Counted from the stretch's first letter, positions 35,963-48,257 are shown. The stretch: DNA of 64,000 nt from Smallanthus sonchifolius (GCA_023525975.1 CM042023.1:13094501-13158500); one strand, 5' to 3'. Notes: generated by a model not told the origin, from the sequence alone. Program-made: numbers and translations.

Positions 35963-36541
35963 AATTTCTCGCTGATTTGAAATCGGGAGAAAAAAAACCT
36001 AATTCCTGATTTGTTGAACCTAAAATTTGTGGTTCTGAAACAGATCGGTGATGAATCGCTCCTGAGTGTTCAGAACGCAAAGAATGTGTGAGGACTGTGT
36101 AGGTGGTTCATAAACTGAAGCTTGTTTGCCGAGCCTGAGGTCCGGATACGCGCCGAGCCTATTGGTTCGGAGCTGGCTTTTAAACTAATTGGTGTTATTG
36201 ATATCTACGAGGACAAGTGCTAACGGACGTTTTTATGGCCACAAGAAATAAACTTCGGGTTAATTCCTTTTTATCCCCTTCTACTTTGTATAGTTGTCGT
36301 TTCCTCCCCTTACAATTCTTTGTTTGTATATAACATACATAAAAAGAGAAAAAAAAAACAAACACATATATATACATACATATTTGTGTATTTAAGAGTC
36401 GAATGGATATAAACGTGAATAAAGTATATCGTAGTGTTAGATGGTTGTTTTTCAAATACTTTGTTAGTTTATTTAAACAGTTTATTAGTTTGTATATTTT
36501 TGATAATTTCAAAAGCAATTCAGGGCGTCTATATTAGTTTA
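35963..36541. other. Promoter and leader region of the reticulon gene
   Basis: Sequence upstream of the reticulon ATG on the minus strand. The first ~120 bases are leader-like. No clear TATA box was identified, and no second gene is present. Confidence 0.4.
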
Positions 36542-36969
36542 CTAGTTTAGATCCCGTGTATACACACGGGTGAAAAATATCAATAAATAAAATTTTTAAA
36601 TCTTTATGTGTATATTTTACACGTGTAAAAATGTATCATATACTAAGGATAAAAAACAAAACTCAAAATATGTAAAAACTAATATATAATTGAGTTTCAA
36701 AAATAAATTAAATACTATTTAATGTAATTTGTTTTTCATTTATTATTTGATTGGAAATAAAAGTTAAATAATTAGATTTTCAAAGTTTCATAAGGGATAA
36801 TTTAAAATAAATGTATTTTATTAGTTTAATTAATATTTTCTTTAAATATATATTGTTGTTAAAAATAGGAGGTGCATTTAATAAGAGAGAGAGTCGAGAA
36901 AAAATTATGAGAATAAATGTAGAGACGACATGTGACATGAAAAAACCTTTATTTATTATATAGTATAGA
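36542..36969 (-). mobile_element. Non-autonomous Helitron, 428 bp
   Basis: On the minus strand it begins TCTATACTATATAATAAATA at 36969 and ends CTAG at 36542, with a terminal hairpin of 7-bp arms (36553-36559, 36564-36570). The flanks are A and T as expected. It aligns end to end with the element at 17174-17609. Confidence 0.85.
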
Positions 36970-38074
36970 TTTCAAAAGTTTATCAATTTATGTACATGAT
37001 GAGAAAACTAATAAGTTAATGCTGATGTTCTGGAATTTTTTATAGAACTTAAATTGATTCCGTATAGGAACAAGATGATTTTTTGTTCGTCTTAATGAAA
37101 TATCTTAAGCGATTTCTTGCCACGTCTTTTTCGTTTGCATCAACACCTTAATTAACACACTGGTTATAATTATTTTCCTAGTTACAACAATGTTTGTCAA
37201 CGTGAGTAACAAGTTAACAGCCCTTTCCCTTACGTTATTTAGTTATTTATGAATTTTTTTTTATAAATTAGACAAACGAAAATATTTATGTTTTAACTTT
37301 TGACCATTAGCTTAGTATAAAAAGGGTTGTTTTTGTCTCAATTTAATAGTTGAATGGACTCATGTGATACTTTTTATGCTTGGTAGTCGTTTTTGACACA
37401 AGCCATAGTTGAATTAAAAAACCTTTCACAAAAAATTCCAACGCAAGGAATTTAAATTTGTGGGGAAGGAAAGGTATATATTAACGGGCCATTAACAGGC
37501 CTTGCACGCACGTCGTTAAACAAGGGGTCCACTACCTTCCACTACTGAGAGACAGATGGCGATCATCCGGACCGTTCATTGACATAAGTTGATAACCGAG
37601 TTTTAAGTCGGTACATTATGACGCACAACTTCGTTTTAAATAAAGTTTACACCGAAACGTAGATAAAATTAAGCACATACAGCGGTATATTAGGAATTTT
37701 ATAAAACATTAAGTTTTAAAAGTTATAAGAGAAACAAAATAAAAAATGGTGATTGGGCTAATATAACAGATAGATAAGTATATGGTATAAAGTGTACCTA
37801 TAGCTAAACTTGAGCGGAAAAAAAAGTATTCAAGGTTTAAAATGCAACTCTAGATGAGTTATGGGTGTTGATTAGAGCATGTTCTTTGATCGTTTTATCT
37901 TTTCAATTGTTTTTTTATTCCGCAAACAAACCTATACATTCATTATTAACAAACAATTATACATTAGAAAATTACTATATGCGTAAAGTTTTAAATTCAA
38001 ACCCCTCATTCCTCCAAAACTTTGTTCATCCTAAACACTAGCTTGGACCAGCAAACACATGCACGTAAATTGGA
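36970..38074. other. Intergenic DNA, no gene seen
   Basis: AT-rich. A reversed copy of the 'taaaacatta ... ggaattttataaaa' motif lies near 37640-37720, matching the repeat near 18290 and 19410. Confidence 0.4.
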
Positions 38075-38412
38075 TTTTAATAATTCAAACTATAAACTAT
38101 TGACTAATAATAATTCATACTATTAATTTGGCTGGTGACAGTCCTAACTTTTATTTTTGTTGTCAATAGCAGTCCCATTAACATAATCAACATAAATTTA
38201 CGCTCCATTTACACTTGATTTGACTTAAAATGATGATTTTAAGCGAAATTGAGAGACATACAAATAAAATCGAGTGAAAATTAAGTGTAAATAGAGCGTA
38301 AATTTATAATGAATATGTTACTGGAACTACTATTGATAACAAGAACGAAAGTTAGGACTGTCATTGACCAAATTGATAGTATAGATTATTATCAGTCAAT
38401 AAATTATTAAAA
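38075..38412. mobile_element. Foldback MITE, ~338 bp
   Basis: The left half from TTTTAATAATT (38075) is complementary over about 150 bases to the right half ending AAATTATTAAAA (38412), including 'gacagtcctaacttt' and 'taaatttacgctc' with their complements. The loop is about 30 bases. It encodes nothing. A transcript would form one long hairpin, a potential source of small RNAs. Confidence 0.8.
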
Positions 38413-38920
38413 TTTAATTTGTTTTATTTTAATAATAACTAATTTTCTTCTTTTATGTAAATCCTTCATCTAGAAGACACGTGGAGTTCTTTTTTAAACC
38501 ACCATCCAATCACATTTGATCTGGACTTGGTCTGTGTTGCTTGACTACTCACTTTGATCCACAATGTTTACCTTATTCAAACCGAATTCTCGATTCAAAC
38601 ATATGTATTCAGATGTTGATTGATATCTATTTTTAATTTAAATTATACCCTTTTTGCAAATCTATCGGAATCTTGATCGGTTGATGATGGCTCGATTGAT
38701 TATTCCTCTTTTGACTGTTTTTCGATTGACCCAACTAATAATGAATAAAATTGAAATCATCTTTATGTTTTTCTAATTTGATTCTTAATTTCTTATAATA
38801 ACCTTATGTTGTCACTCTCAAATCATAAGATTATATGTTGGAAGACAATAATTGGGATTAAGCTGAATATGTTAACACAATCATTAGCATTGTATTATGA
38901 TTATTTAACTTTAATATCAG

Positions 38921-41900
38921 ATTGTGTATTCTTACTGGTTCTGTATGAATAGGATCCGTGATTCAGAACCTTATATTTCAATTTGGTTATTGGTTTGTAT
39001 TTGCATTATGATTATTAGCCGCTGGAGACTTTTGGTGGATCATCAATCTTTGAAAAGGTATGGTGAAATTGGGATTCTTTTCCTGTATATCTCCATGTTT
39101 TCCTTTTGCATACTGAAATTAGGTTTCTTTTTGCATAAATATCAAATCTTGAGAATTCAAAGACAATAAAATGCAATATATTTACAAGAACAAACAATTT
39201 TGCACGAACGGGTCGAATAGGATTCTTGTATATTACGGTTTTGTGTAAAATGTTCCTTCTTGCATTAGCAGCAGGGGTGTTCATAGAAAACATTGAACCG
39301 AAGGGGGAGTTCTGGTAGAGATGTCAGTTTTAACAGTTTATCGGGCTACAAATGGAAAACATAAAAACTTTATTGTTTTATATAAACTTACTAATAAAAT
39401 TGTTATGGTATTGTTTTTATTGATTGTACTCTTCGTACAATACTTACCAGCCTAAATAGGCATTAGGAATACAAAAAATGGAAACCCAATATTCTGGGAA
39501 CAATCATGGGAGAAAAGATAGGAAAGAAAATAATGAGCAATAATCTTGGAGCATAAAATTAGGGGGGGATTATTGCACAAGAATATTCCATAGGCGATAC
39601 TCCTCCTCAAGTTGGAGCGTGAAGGTTCCGAACACCCAACTTGCACAGCAGGAAACGAAGGGAGTTGGCCCCTAAAGCCTTCGTAAGAACGTCCGCAATT
39701 TGATCTTTGGTGGCAATAGGCATAGGACATATCTCCATAGAGTCAACTCGTTCCCTTACAAAGTAGCAATCCATTTCTACGTGTTTGGTGCGTTCATGAA
39801 AAACTGGATTATTGGCGATGTGGCGAGCAGCTTGATTGTCACAAAACAATGGAGTCGGTCTGACAGGAGCCATGTCAAGTTCGCTTAAAAGCCACCTCAT
39901 CCATAAGATTTCACTAACAACATTAGACATGGCTCGATATTCGGCTTCTGCTGAGGATTTGGAGACAACAGACTGCTTTTTGGTCCTCCAAGAAATAGGG
40001 GCTCCTCCAAGAAGAAGCAAGTAGCCAGTTCTGGACCGTCGAGTCATTGGACATCCTAACCAATCGGAATCACAATAAGCCTGGAGATTGGTCCCGCCTT
40101 CTTTGGGAAGGAGAATACCTTGTCCCGGAGTTCCCTTCAAATAACGCAGGACACGAGTAGCAGCCTCCATGTGAGTTTGTCGAGGATCACTAACGAATTG
40201 ACTCAAAATGTTCACCGCATAAGCTATATCGGGTCTCGTAGCTTGCAAATAAATAAGTCTCCCAATCAATCTACGGTATTGATTAGCATCGACACGAGGT
40301 TCCTTGTCACACATGTCAAGTTTCAAGTTTTGTTCCATGGGGAAAGAACTTGGTCTACAGCCTGTCATACCAGCATCTTCAAGAATGTCCAATGTGTATT
40401 TGCGTTGACTTAAAACCATACCTTCATTGGTTTTAGCGACCTCAATGCCAAGAAAATATTTTAAGTGTCCAAGATCTTTGATACTAAATCGCCTATGGCT
40501 TCGATCCACCTGGCATCTTTCACGGCTTGCTTGAAATGTTTAGGCTCATTGTTTGTGGTAATGGCCGTCAAGAAAGCTTTATGGGTGTTAGTAAAATTAG
40601 CATAAGAAATAAAATGTGCCAAGGGATGTACCGTGGAGGAGTCTTGATGGAGCGATGATTGCGTATGGTCCAATGATGGGGGGAGGTTGACTTCAAAACC
40701 ATCAAGTCGCGCAGGTCGTGATTTGTTTCTTATTGGTCTGGCATTTTCAATTGTGGGCCCATGTGTTTCATTAGTAGTTTCAAACCCTATTTCATGTTGA
40801 TCATCATTTGGGTCAGAAGGATTCGGATCATCATGGTTATCAACGGGCTCATTGGTGTTTTCGGGCTGAGGTTGGTTGGCTTGGTTTGGGCTGGATGTGA
40901 CAGGCCCATTTGTGTCTTCATTTGGATCAGAAGGATTCAGACCATTTGTTCATCAAGGACTTCAAGTGGCTCATTTGTGTCTTCATCAGGGACTTTAAGT
41001 GGCCGAGTATCATCATCATTATTGGGCCGAGTTTGATTTGGCCCACCATTGTCAAGAATATTTTCTTCATCCCACCTTTGAGGTAGAACAAAAATTTCTT
41101 CTTGCTCAGTAATGTTTTGAACAAAAGGAAAAATGTTTTCTAGAAATTTGACATCTCTAGAGGTCACCATTTGCCGTGTTGAAGATCATAGACTTTGTAT
41201 CCTTTGGTTCCGGGAGGATACCCAAGGAAAACACCGGGTCTCCCCCTCACCTCAAACTTATCTCCTGTGGTCTCAACACTCCTATAATAAGCTAGGCAAC
41301 CAAAAACCTTTATATGATCATAGTCGGGTTTTGAGTTTTTTATTCTCAATCACTTCAGATGGTAAACGGTTTATGACATGTGCCGCTGTTAAAACACATT
41401 CTCCCCAAAATTTTGTGGGTAGATTCGCCTCAAAGTTTAAAGGCGCGTGCTGTTTCTAACAAGTGCCGGTGTTTTCGTTCCACTACACCATTTTGTTGGG
41501 GTGTATGTGGACAGGAAGTTTCAAGCATAATCCCTTCCTTCGCATAAAAATCTAGCATTTTGTTTGAAACAAATTCCCCACCATTGTCACACCTTATTCG
41601 TTTGATATCCTTCTCAAATTGGACTTTAACCATTTTGTGAAAATCTACGAGGCAAATACTTGCCTGATCTTTGTGTTTGAGAAGGAAAACCCACATAGAA
41701 CGACTAAAGTCATCAACTATTGTTAAAAAATAGTTCGCACGTGTTAGAGACGGCGTGCGATATTTGCCCCATATGTCACAATGTATTAATTCAAAACAAG
41801 CATTTGTCTTAGTGACACTAGTTGGAAATGGCAATCTTGTAAATTTAGCTTTAACACATGAATCACAAAAAACCTTATTATCCAAAGAAGCGTTTTTGAA

Positions 41901-44111
41901 AAAATCCAAATAACATAATTTAGAATTCGATGGGTGACCTAATCTCTTGTGCCACATACTTTGAGTTGTCATCATAGCATGCCGCTTATTTTCAAACATC
42001 CCCATCTTGTAGAGACCATCCTCGCAATCACCCGCTCCAATCAATGTCCTCGAACACAAGTCCTGCATGGTACAAAATTCAGGAAAAAATGTAATAGCGC
42101 ATTGAAGTTCTTTAGACAATCTACTAACAGAAAGCAAATTGCATTTAAATTTTGGAACATGGAGAACTTCTCTTATTATCGCCCCACTTGGAAGAGCACA
42201 ATCTCCTCTTCCTTCGACAGGTACAACCTCACCATTTGGTATGGTAACGGGGGGCTCATAACGTCTTTTTCTTTTGTTTCTAAGCAAAGAATCATCATAA
42301 ATAATATGCTCGGTAGCGCCCGAGTCGACTATCCATTTACCTTCTTTGTCCATGTTACCAGCCAAATTTGCTTTGGGTCCGCTTTCTTCTGTCCTAGCAC
42401 CATCTCTGTTCCCGAAAAGCCTCACAAATTGTTGGTATTGAGAATCACTTAATCTAGCGATTGGGCTTTTGTCTCCTTCAACACATGCTGCCGAAGGCAT
42501 GGGCTTGTCTTGTTTACCCTTTCCCGGCCACCACTCCGGGTAACCTATGCGTTTGAAACAACCATCCTTGTTGTGCCCATCCTTTCCACAAAAAATGCAA
42601 TGTTCCACAGGTTCGCTGCTGCTCCGCCTCGCATCTTTCTGTTTTGGACGAGTTTGGGACTGATTTGGGTTGCGCTTGGCAGAAACTTACGCTTGAAAGG
42701 CGACCGAATCAGAAGAAGGCCTATTGGTTCCTGCAATGGCGCGCTGCTGCTCGTCCTCAGCCACGAGATGGTAGGCATTCCCAAGAGAAGGTGTAGGATT
42801 CATAGCAAGAATCTGAGTCCTAATCGTACTGAACTCCGCATCCAGGCCAAGAAAAAACTCATAAAGCCTCTCCTTGTCTCTTAGTTCTTGGAGGCTTTTT
42901 CCTGTGTCACAGGCGCAACCGCTGCAGTTACATCTTGGGACGGGCAGAACACTTTGAATCTCATCCCAGATCCCGCGAAGCTTCGTATAATAGGCTGAGA
43001 CAGATGTTCTTTCTTGCTTAGTGGTCGTGAGTAGTCGTTTTAACTCATACGCCCTAGGTGCGCTTACTTTCCCGAACCGCTCCTTCAAATCGACCCAGAT
43101 TTCACGAGCCGTCACAGCGTATTTCACGCTGATTCTGATCTCTTTTTCCATCGTTGTATGTAACCATCCTTTGATCATAGCATCGCATCTCATCCAGGGC
43201 ATGTATTCGGATGACTTTTCTTCCGGTTTCTTGATCGAGCCATTGATGAAGCCAACCTTATTCTTGGCGAACAGGAAATTCATCATTTCCTGAGACCAAT
43301 CTGCGTAGTTGCCGTCGGTAAGCACATCGTTTACGTGCATTTGTCTTGGGTAATCGGAAGGATGGAGATAGTATGGAGAATCGGGATCGATTCTTCCTTC
43401 TTTGGTTTTGCCCGATGACACTTCTTCATCACTGGCCATAGGGTTTGGTTTTGGTCAGAGGTTTTGATCAGAGGATCTTTTGCTCTGATACCATAACAAA
43501 ATTGTTATGGTATTGTTTTTATTGATTGTACTCTTCATACAATACTTACCAGCCTAAATAGGCATAAGGAATACAAAAAATGGAAACCCAATATTCTGGG
43601 AACAATCATGGGAGAAAAGATAGAAAAGAAAATAATGAGCAATAATCTTGGAGCAGAAAATTAGGGGGGGAATATTGCACAAGAATATTCCATAGGCGAT
43701 ACTTAGTGAGTTTTTATAAACCTTTTACTTATAAAAACTTTAGTGTTTTATATAAACTTTAACCGCTTAAAATATTATATGTATGTATTTTTATAAAAAC
43801 TCAAGGATGATGCTTAAAATATTATATTCTAACATGTGTAAATGCATCTATTTTCATTCAATATTCTATAGCTACTTCTGCTACATTGACTCATCTTTTA
43901 TCCCGTGGACCTGCTGTACATGACCACCCTTAGTCACGTTCATTGATAATTTTTCTTTCTTTTCTTTTATGCATCAACTGTTCTGACTTTTAGCTTTCTT
44001 TCTTTTTGCAGATTTGTGTTGTATGCTGTTGTTTGTTTACTTTTTGAGACCCGGTGTTATTGCGTGGCCCTGCAGTTACTAACTATAAGTGCTGATTTTT
44101 TAAAATTATAA
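38921..44111 (+). CDS. Weak candidate: two exons split by a Copia-bearing intron
   Basis: A segment from 38921 (after atatcag) to 39057 (AAAAG|gtatgg) reads ...SIWLLVCICIMIISRW then RLLVDHQSLK. A second segment begins at 44012 after a good acceptor (ctttttgcag), reads FVLYAVVCLLFETRCYCVAL, and stops at 44109-44111. The two join in frame (AG+A gives Arg) to about 77 residues, largely hydrophobic. I do not recognise the family and no start codon is assigned. The Copia element at 39392-43701 would lie in the intron. It may be the end of a small membrane protein gene, a relic, or chance. Confidence 0.22.
39392..39599 (-). repeat. Copia 3' LTR
   Basis: The partner of 43494-43701 with six differences. 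The purine tract at 39600-39608 (minus strand GAGGAGGAG) lies directly beside it. Confidence 0.9.
39607..40673 (-). pseudogene. pol: Copia reverse transcriptase remnant and RNase H
   Basis: The stretch NEPKHFKQAVKDARWIEA (start of the RT domain) is followed within a few bases, in another frame, by RRFSIKDLGHLKYFLGIEVA, which lies near the end of the RT domain. The segment between, including the YVDD catalytic motif, is absent: roughly 200 residues. Downstream the RNase H region is intact (AYCDSDWLGCP; SKSSAEAEYRAM; FCDNQAARHIANNPVFHERT). The product could not copy RNA. Any mobility would need enzymes from another element. Confidence 0.88.
41164..42608 (-). pseudogene. pol: Copia zinc knuckle, protease and integrase, frameshifted
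   Basis: The frame 42608-41430 has the CCHC knuckle, the protease active site (WIVDSGATEHI), the integrase HHCC part (HKRLGHPSNS ... CDSCVKAK), and DDE motifs (HCDIWGKY, IRCDNGGEF, then E in GVVERKHRH). It then breaks: the expected continuation FEANLPTKFWGECVLTAAHV lies in another frame, and a second shift occurs before KPDYDHIKVFGCLAYYRS (41349-41164). At least two frameshifts therefore disable the polyprotein. The end of the integrase and linker continues to about 40937. Confidence 0.85.
42687..43439 (-). pseudogene. gag: Copia gag (N-terminal part), ended by an in-frame stop
   Basis: 250 residues from MASDEEVSSGK. It contains the Copia-type gag region (HPSDYPRQMHVNDVLTDGNY, then WSQEMMNFL) and the UBN2-like part around REIWVDLKERFGK. 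The frame meets a TAA at 42687-42689. Beyond it the same frame continues to the zinc knuckle CIFCGKDGHNKDGC, so a nonsense mutation separates capsid from nucleocapsid. In an intact element gag packages RNA in cytoplasmic particles. Confidence 0.85.
43481..43493 (-). other. Copia primer-binding site
   Basis: The minus strand reads TGGTATCAGAGCA, the standard match to the 3' end of initiator methionine tRNA. It has zero spacing to the LTR, which fixes the LTR boundary. Confidence 0.9.
43494..43701 (-). repeat. Copia 5' LTR
   Basis: A 208-bp repeat paired with 39392-39599. On the minus strand it starts TATCGCCTATGGAATATTC and ends TTGTTA next to the primer-binding site. At this length it must hold the whole promoter and polyadenylation signals. 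Confidence 0.9.
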
Positions 44112-46900
44112 TTGGTGGAAATGAGCGCCTTGGGGAACGGGTCAAATGGGTTCAGATCAAAACAAGTAACTATAAGTGTGGATCAACACGGTTCGGGTTG
44201 GGTTGACATGTTTTTGTTCCTTTTCTTGAATTCTAGAAATAATTACTTTATTAAATGTGATTAAAAAAACTCATTATTTAAATAAAGCAATTAAGAGGTT
44301 ATAAACATTTAAATGCACTTCAGGCCACTTTCATCATGTTACATTTTTTAGACAAAAATTTAAAGACTACTCATTTGACAAATTTGGGAAAAATATAATG
44401 CAAATTGACCCTAGAAACTAGGTAGTTGGATTAGGTAACAGGGTCAAATGATTCGGGCAGAATGAGTAACTAGAATCACAGATAAAAAAAAGGTCATCAT
44501 GTAATGACCCGTTTTTTGTCCCTTTTTCTTGAATTCTATAAATTATTGATATATTATATGTAATTACAAAGATTTAGAGCTAATTTTCACCATTATAAGC
44601 ATTTCTAATTTCATTAATTTATACCTTCCTATTAATTGTATGGAATTTTGTCTTCACCAAATTCATCATTTTGGCTCCTTATTTGACACGAACGCAGATT
44701 AATGACTGTTGTATTTAATGTTATGGCTTCTACACATTATATGTTTTATGATCAGTTTGTCGGGTGCGGTTGACTCACAAACACTTTTTATACATATTTT
44801 AAAATTTATATACCTATAAAAACAATTAGATTGTGTGTGTACAAAGTACACTTTGTATGGTTATCTGTTTAGTTAAAACTTTTGACTTAACACACGATCT
44901 CAAGGTATGACAAAACCAATCATTCGTGTAATTGAAAACATGCAGGTTCGAAGGTTTGATCAGACGGGGTAAGTACTCGAAATGGCCTCGATTATAGAGA
45001 ATTAGAGATAACGAGGCGAGAAGGCGATCATGGTTTGAATCAACGTCAAAGAGTTTGAGGCGATGTAGCAGCATACAACACAAATCTACCCAGCTTATGA
45101 CAGCCTAAAAGAAAGATGGTTTCTCTGATTTTATTTATGCTCTTAAGTTATAAAACAAGAACAATATCATTGTACTTTTTTTGTATATCTAAGTCGTTAA
45201 AAGATGGCTTCATGAAATATAATTTTAAAATCCAGTTTATTGTTTGACAAAATCTTTTAACTGACACGTATACAATGACTAAAACGGGACAAATACAAAA
45301 GGATGATGGAATTTTATGTAGAAAATCCTTGATATATATTTACAATGTTAAAAACTATTATCAAAAAACGTTTTAGGCACTTTTAAATTTTTTTTACCTT
45401 TTTGCTAAATTTCACAAGTTAAAATATAAACCAAAAATTATACCATCTTCACATAAAACTGCCCCTTGTGCTTGTAGTCGTTACATATACATCTTTTGTT
45501 TTCCATTATGCTTCAAATGTTTGGGTTACTACCTGAAATTTAGACCGATTTGTGTTAGCATAATGTAACATTTAATATCAATCATTAGTAATTTTTTTAC
45601 ATTTTTTAATTATATATTTTTCATTTCCACTCGTGTAATACATGGGTCACTAACCTAGTATATAATACATAAAAAACAGTGACAAAAATAACTCGAAATT
45701 ATCTAAAACGTAAAACACAATGATGAATACATATATAACACAATGATGAAAAATATTTGACACAATGACCAGACTTGACATTAGATACAATGACCTGACG
45801 TATTTGACACAATGACCAATATGTCATTACTTCAAAAACAATAAAAAGACACATGTCAAGCCCAGAATCCTTCTTACCCTTTTTAATTTAAATACCCTTT
45901 TTTACTATAACTCAACCCTTTATTTTTATATATCTATGCATTTATATATTTCATTTAAAACTCGAATAAAAGTTAACAAATTTAACGTTGTACATGTAAA
46001 TATAAAAATTTAATTAGTTTAAATAGATTATTTTATATTAGTTTTTAGTTCAATAGATATAATATTATATAAGTTTTTTTTTAAATACATACGAAATTGT
46101 TTCTTTTAAGATATTAAAGGGAACAAGTTGCCCCTCAAGGCCTCAAAGTTGCTATCACAATCCTCTAAGCTTTTTGGGTTTCATTCACGTGCCTCCCACC
46201 CTCCCTCCTTCCCACCCACCATATTTCTATAACCTTTCCTTAAAATATTCATCATGTGAATTAGATCTCTAATTGAATATACTTAGCTTAACTTGGGGGT
46301 ATATTAAGTATCAATACAAAAATATTCATATATTTTTAACAAATAACTTCACAATTTACTTGGTGTTTGACAAGTGACTATAAATTAACATTAGTAAAAT
46401 GTATCATAAAGGGACAAAAATGAATACTCAAATATGTTATGACTATAAATTCAATTGGATAATTCAAAGAGAAAAACAAAAACGAATATGAAAATCTGTT
46501 ATGAAACAACATACCAGAAAATATACCAAAGACCTTCCTCATATAAGGAGACGAACCATCACAACGTTTTAGTTGGCATGTGACGATTATAACTGTCGAC
46601 AATTAAATATTTACATCAGTTGATATATTGATTTAGGAAACAACGGAGAATAACAAACGAACAAAAAAGAGGTATAACTTGAATGACCACAAAGACGACC
46701 TCTTCATACATGTGTTATGTGTAGGGGTACAAAAATAATTGTGACCCTTGAATACACGCTTTCAGTTGGAGTTACTTTTTAATTAAGTTTTGGGTTCTTT
46801 TGTTTGAGGTTTTTTACACCCAACAACGGAACCAAATTCTAATTCAAACTAGTCAAAAAGCGAACATATAACTTGAGCCATTTGGGCTGCTTTTATGGCA
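44112..46900. other. Intergenic DNA with repeat fragments, no gene seen
   Basis: Two related stretches (near 44140-44260 and 44440-44560) share 'agtaacta(t)', 'gacc(c)', 'tttttgtccctttttcttga' and 'attcta(t/g)a'. A Helitron-like 3' end (ctcgtgtaatacatggg ... CTAG at 45655-45658) has no recognised 5' end. The rest is AT-rich. Confidence 0.4.
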
Positions 46901-46939
46901 CTTTGGATCAATTTGGGCTAGGACTTGTGGGCTTGGAAG

Positions 46940-47240
46940 GAAACTGTTACGTTAGAGGTGAAAAAAAAACGGTTATTATAAGTGTAACCGGTTATTAATT
47001 GAAACTTTAACTGGTTCGTAATCCATATAGGAATAACCGGTTTAGAATAGAAAAAAAGTGTAGGTTTGGAACAGGTTTGGAACCGGTTTGGGGTTTCAAG
47101 GAGTCGAACCGGTTAACGGTTATTAACGTTACAAATAAAAACTAGCCGTTTTTAAACACATTTATAGCCATTTGTTACCGTTTTAGGGACTTTTTTGGAC
47201 CATTTTGCCCCCAAATATTTGTATAAACAGGTATTGGGTG
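46940..47240. repeat. AACCGGTT-rich repeat, possible hAT-type remnant
   Basis: 'aaccggtt' and 'ggttattaa' motifs recur in both orientations between 'gttagaggtgaaaa' and 'tttgttaccgttttagg'. The composition is like that of the element at 48439-48805. No clean ends were identified. Confidence 0.35.
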
Positions 47241-47670
47241 TATTGATTTGATCACAACGCTTCTCTAACTCTCAAAAACACAAAAACGCTCAAAAAATAC
47301 AAAACCACTAAAAAACTCTCAAGTCTCAAATGCACACATGGCAAGTGAAGCAAACATGGTGATGATACTAGCAACAAAGAGAAACCCCGAAATTAGAAAA
47401 ACTAATTCAAATTGGGTTTGAATTTGAGTTGGTACGAACAACTAAGTTACAAGAAAAAAACATAAACTTGTAACGTGATTCAAGTTAAGTAATCAAATTG
47501 CTTTATCTTTATATGTAACGTGTTTTCTATTGCGATTTTTGAAAGTAAATCCTTATTCGAACCGAATTAAAATCATAAACACTTGTCCAAATTAGGTTTG
47601 AATTTGAGTTGATACAAACAAACCAAGTTAGGAGAAAAAAAACGTATACTCGTAATGCAATTCAACTTAA

Positions 47671-47991
47671 TCTATACTATATAATAAATAAAGGTTTTTC
47701 ATGCCTCGTGTCGTCTTCATATTCATTCTCATCATTTTTTTCCCGCATCTCTCTCTTATTAAATACACTTCTATCTTTTAATAACAATATATTTTTAAAG
47801 AAAATACTAATCTTTATATTAATAAATCTCTTGGCATATTTTGACGAGTGTATGTGTTAACAGATTATATTATATTTCACGGGTTTATTCAACCCGTGTA
47901 AAATACGAGTTTATAAAAAATAAATTTTTTATTACTTAATATATAATATTATATTTATTCAACCCGTATAATACACGGGATTTTAACCTAG
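47671..47991 (+). mobile_element. Non-autonomous Helitron, 321 bp
   Basis: It begins TCTATACTATATAATAAATA and ends CTAG, flanked by A and T. The first ~150 bases match the other two Helitrons of the window. The 3' part is rebuilt, with two hairpin-like GGGTTTATTCAACCCG/CCCGTATAATACACGGG segments (near 47880 and 47963). The interior is shorter than in its relatives. Confidence 0.82.
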
Positions 47992-48184
47992 TTAATTATA
48001 TATATTAGTGGAATTTCGATTTTGGGGTCAATTTTGGTTTGAAGACTCGATATGTAGCAATAATTTTGAAATGTAGAAAGTTTTGAGGGACAATATGTGA
48101 AGGAAAAGAAGAAAGACGGGGAGAAAAGGTAAACAATTAGAGGACACGGGGGTAAAATGAAAATTTTGAAATCTAAAATTAAAA

Positions 48185-48257
48185 TGGAGATGCGGGGTAT
48201 CGATCCCCGTACCTCTCGCATGCTAAGCGAGCGCTCTACCATCTGAGCTACATCCCC
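48185..48257 (-). tRNA. tRNA-Ala (anticodon AGC)
   Basis: On the minus strand a 73-nt cloverleaf starts GGGGATGTAGCTCAGATGGT at 48257. The loop TTAGCAT gives anticodon AGC (Ala), the T arm contains GGATCGATACC, and all acceptor pairs form (one G-T). The discriminator base is A. It looks fully functional. The flanks are AT-rich, with a T run downstream on the minus strand not evident beyond a few bases. Confidence 0.94.

Larger units (their letters stand above)
39392..43701 (-). mobile_element. Ty1/Copia LTR retrotransposon, 4.3 kb, defective
   Basis: Two 208-bp LTRs (39392-39599 and 43494-43701) bound a minus-strand element. The primer-binding site (complement of initiator Met tRNA, TGGTATCAGAGC) directly abuts the 5' LTR, and a purine tract (GAGGAGGAG) abuts the 3' LTR. 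The flanks CTTAC/CTTAG suggest a 5-bp target duplication with one change. I count six differences between the LTRs (about 3%), so insertion was fairly recent. The gag, protease, integrase and RNase H parts are recognisable, in the Copia order. A stop codon, frameshifts and loss of the reverse transcriptase core make it non-functional. LTR ends are TA..TA, not the usual TG..CA. Confidence 0.93.
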
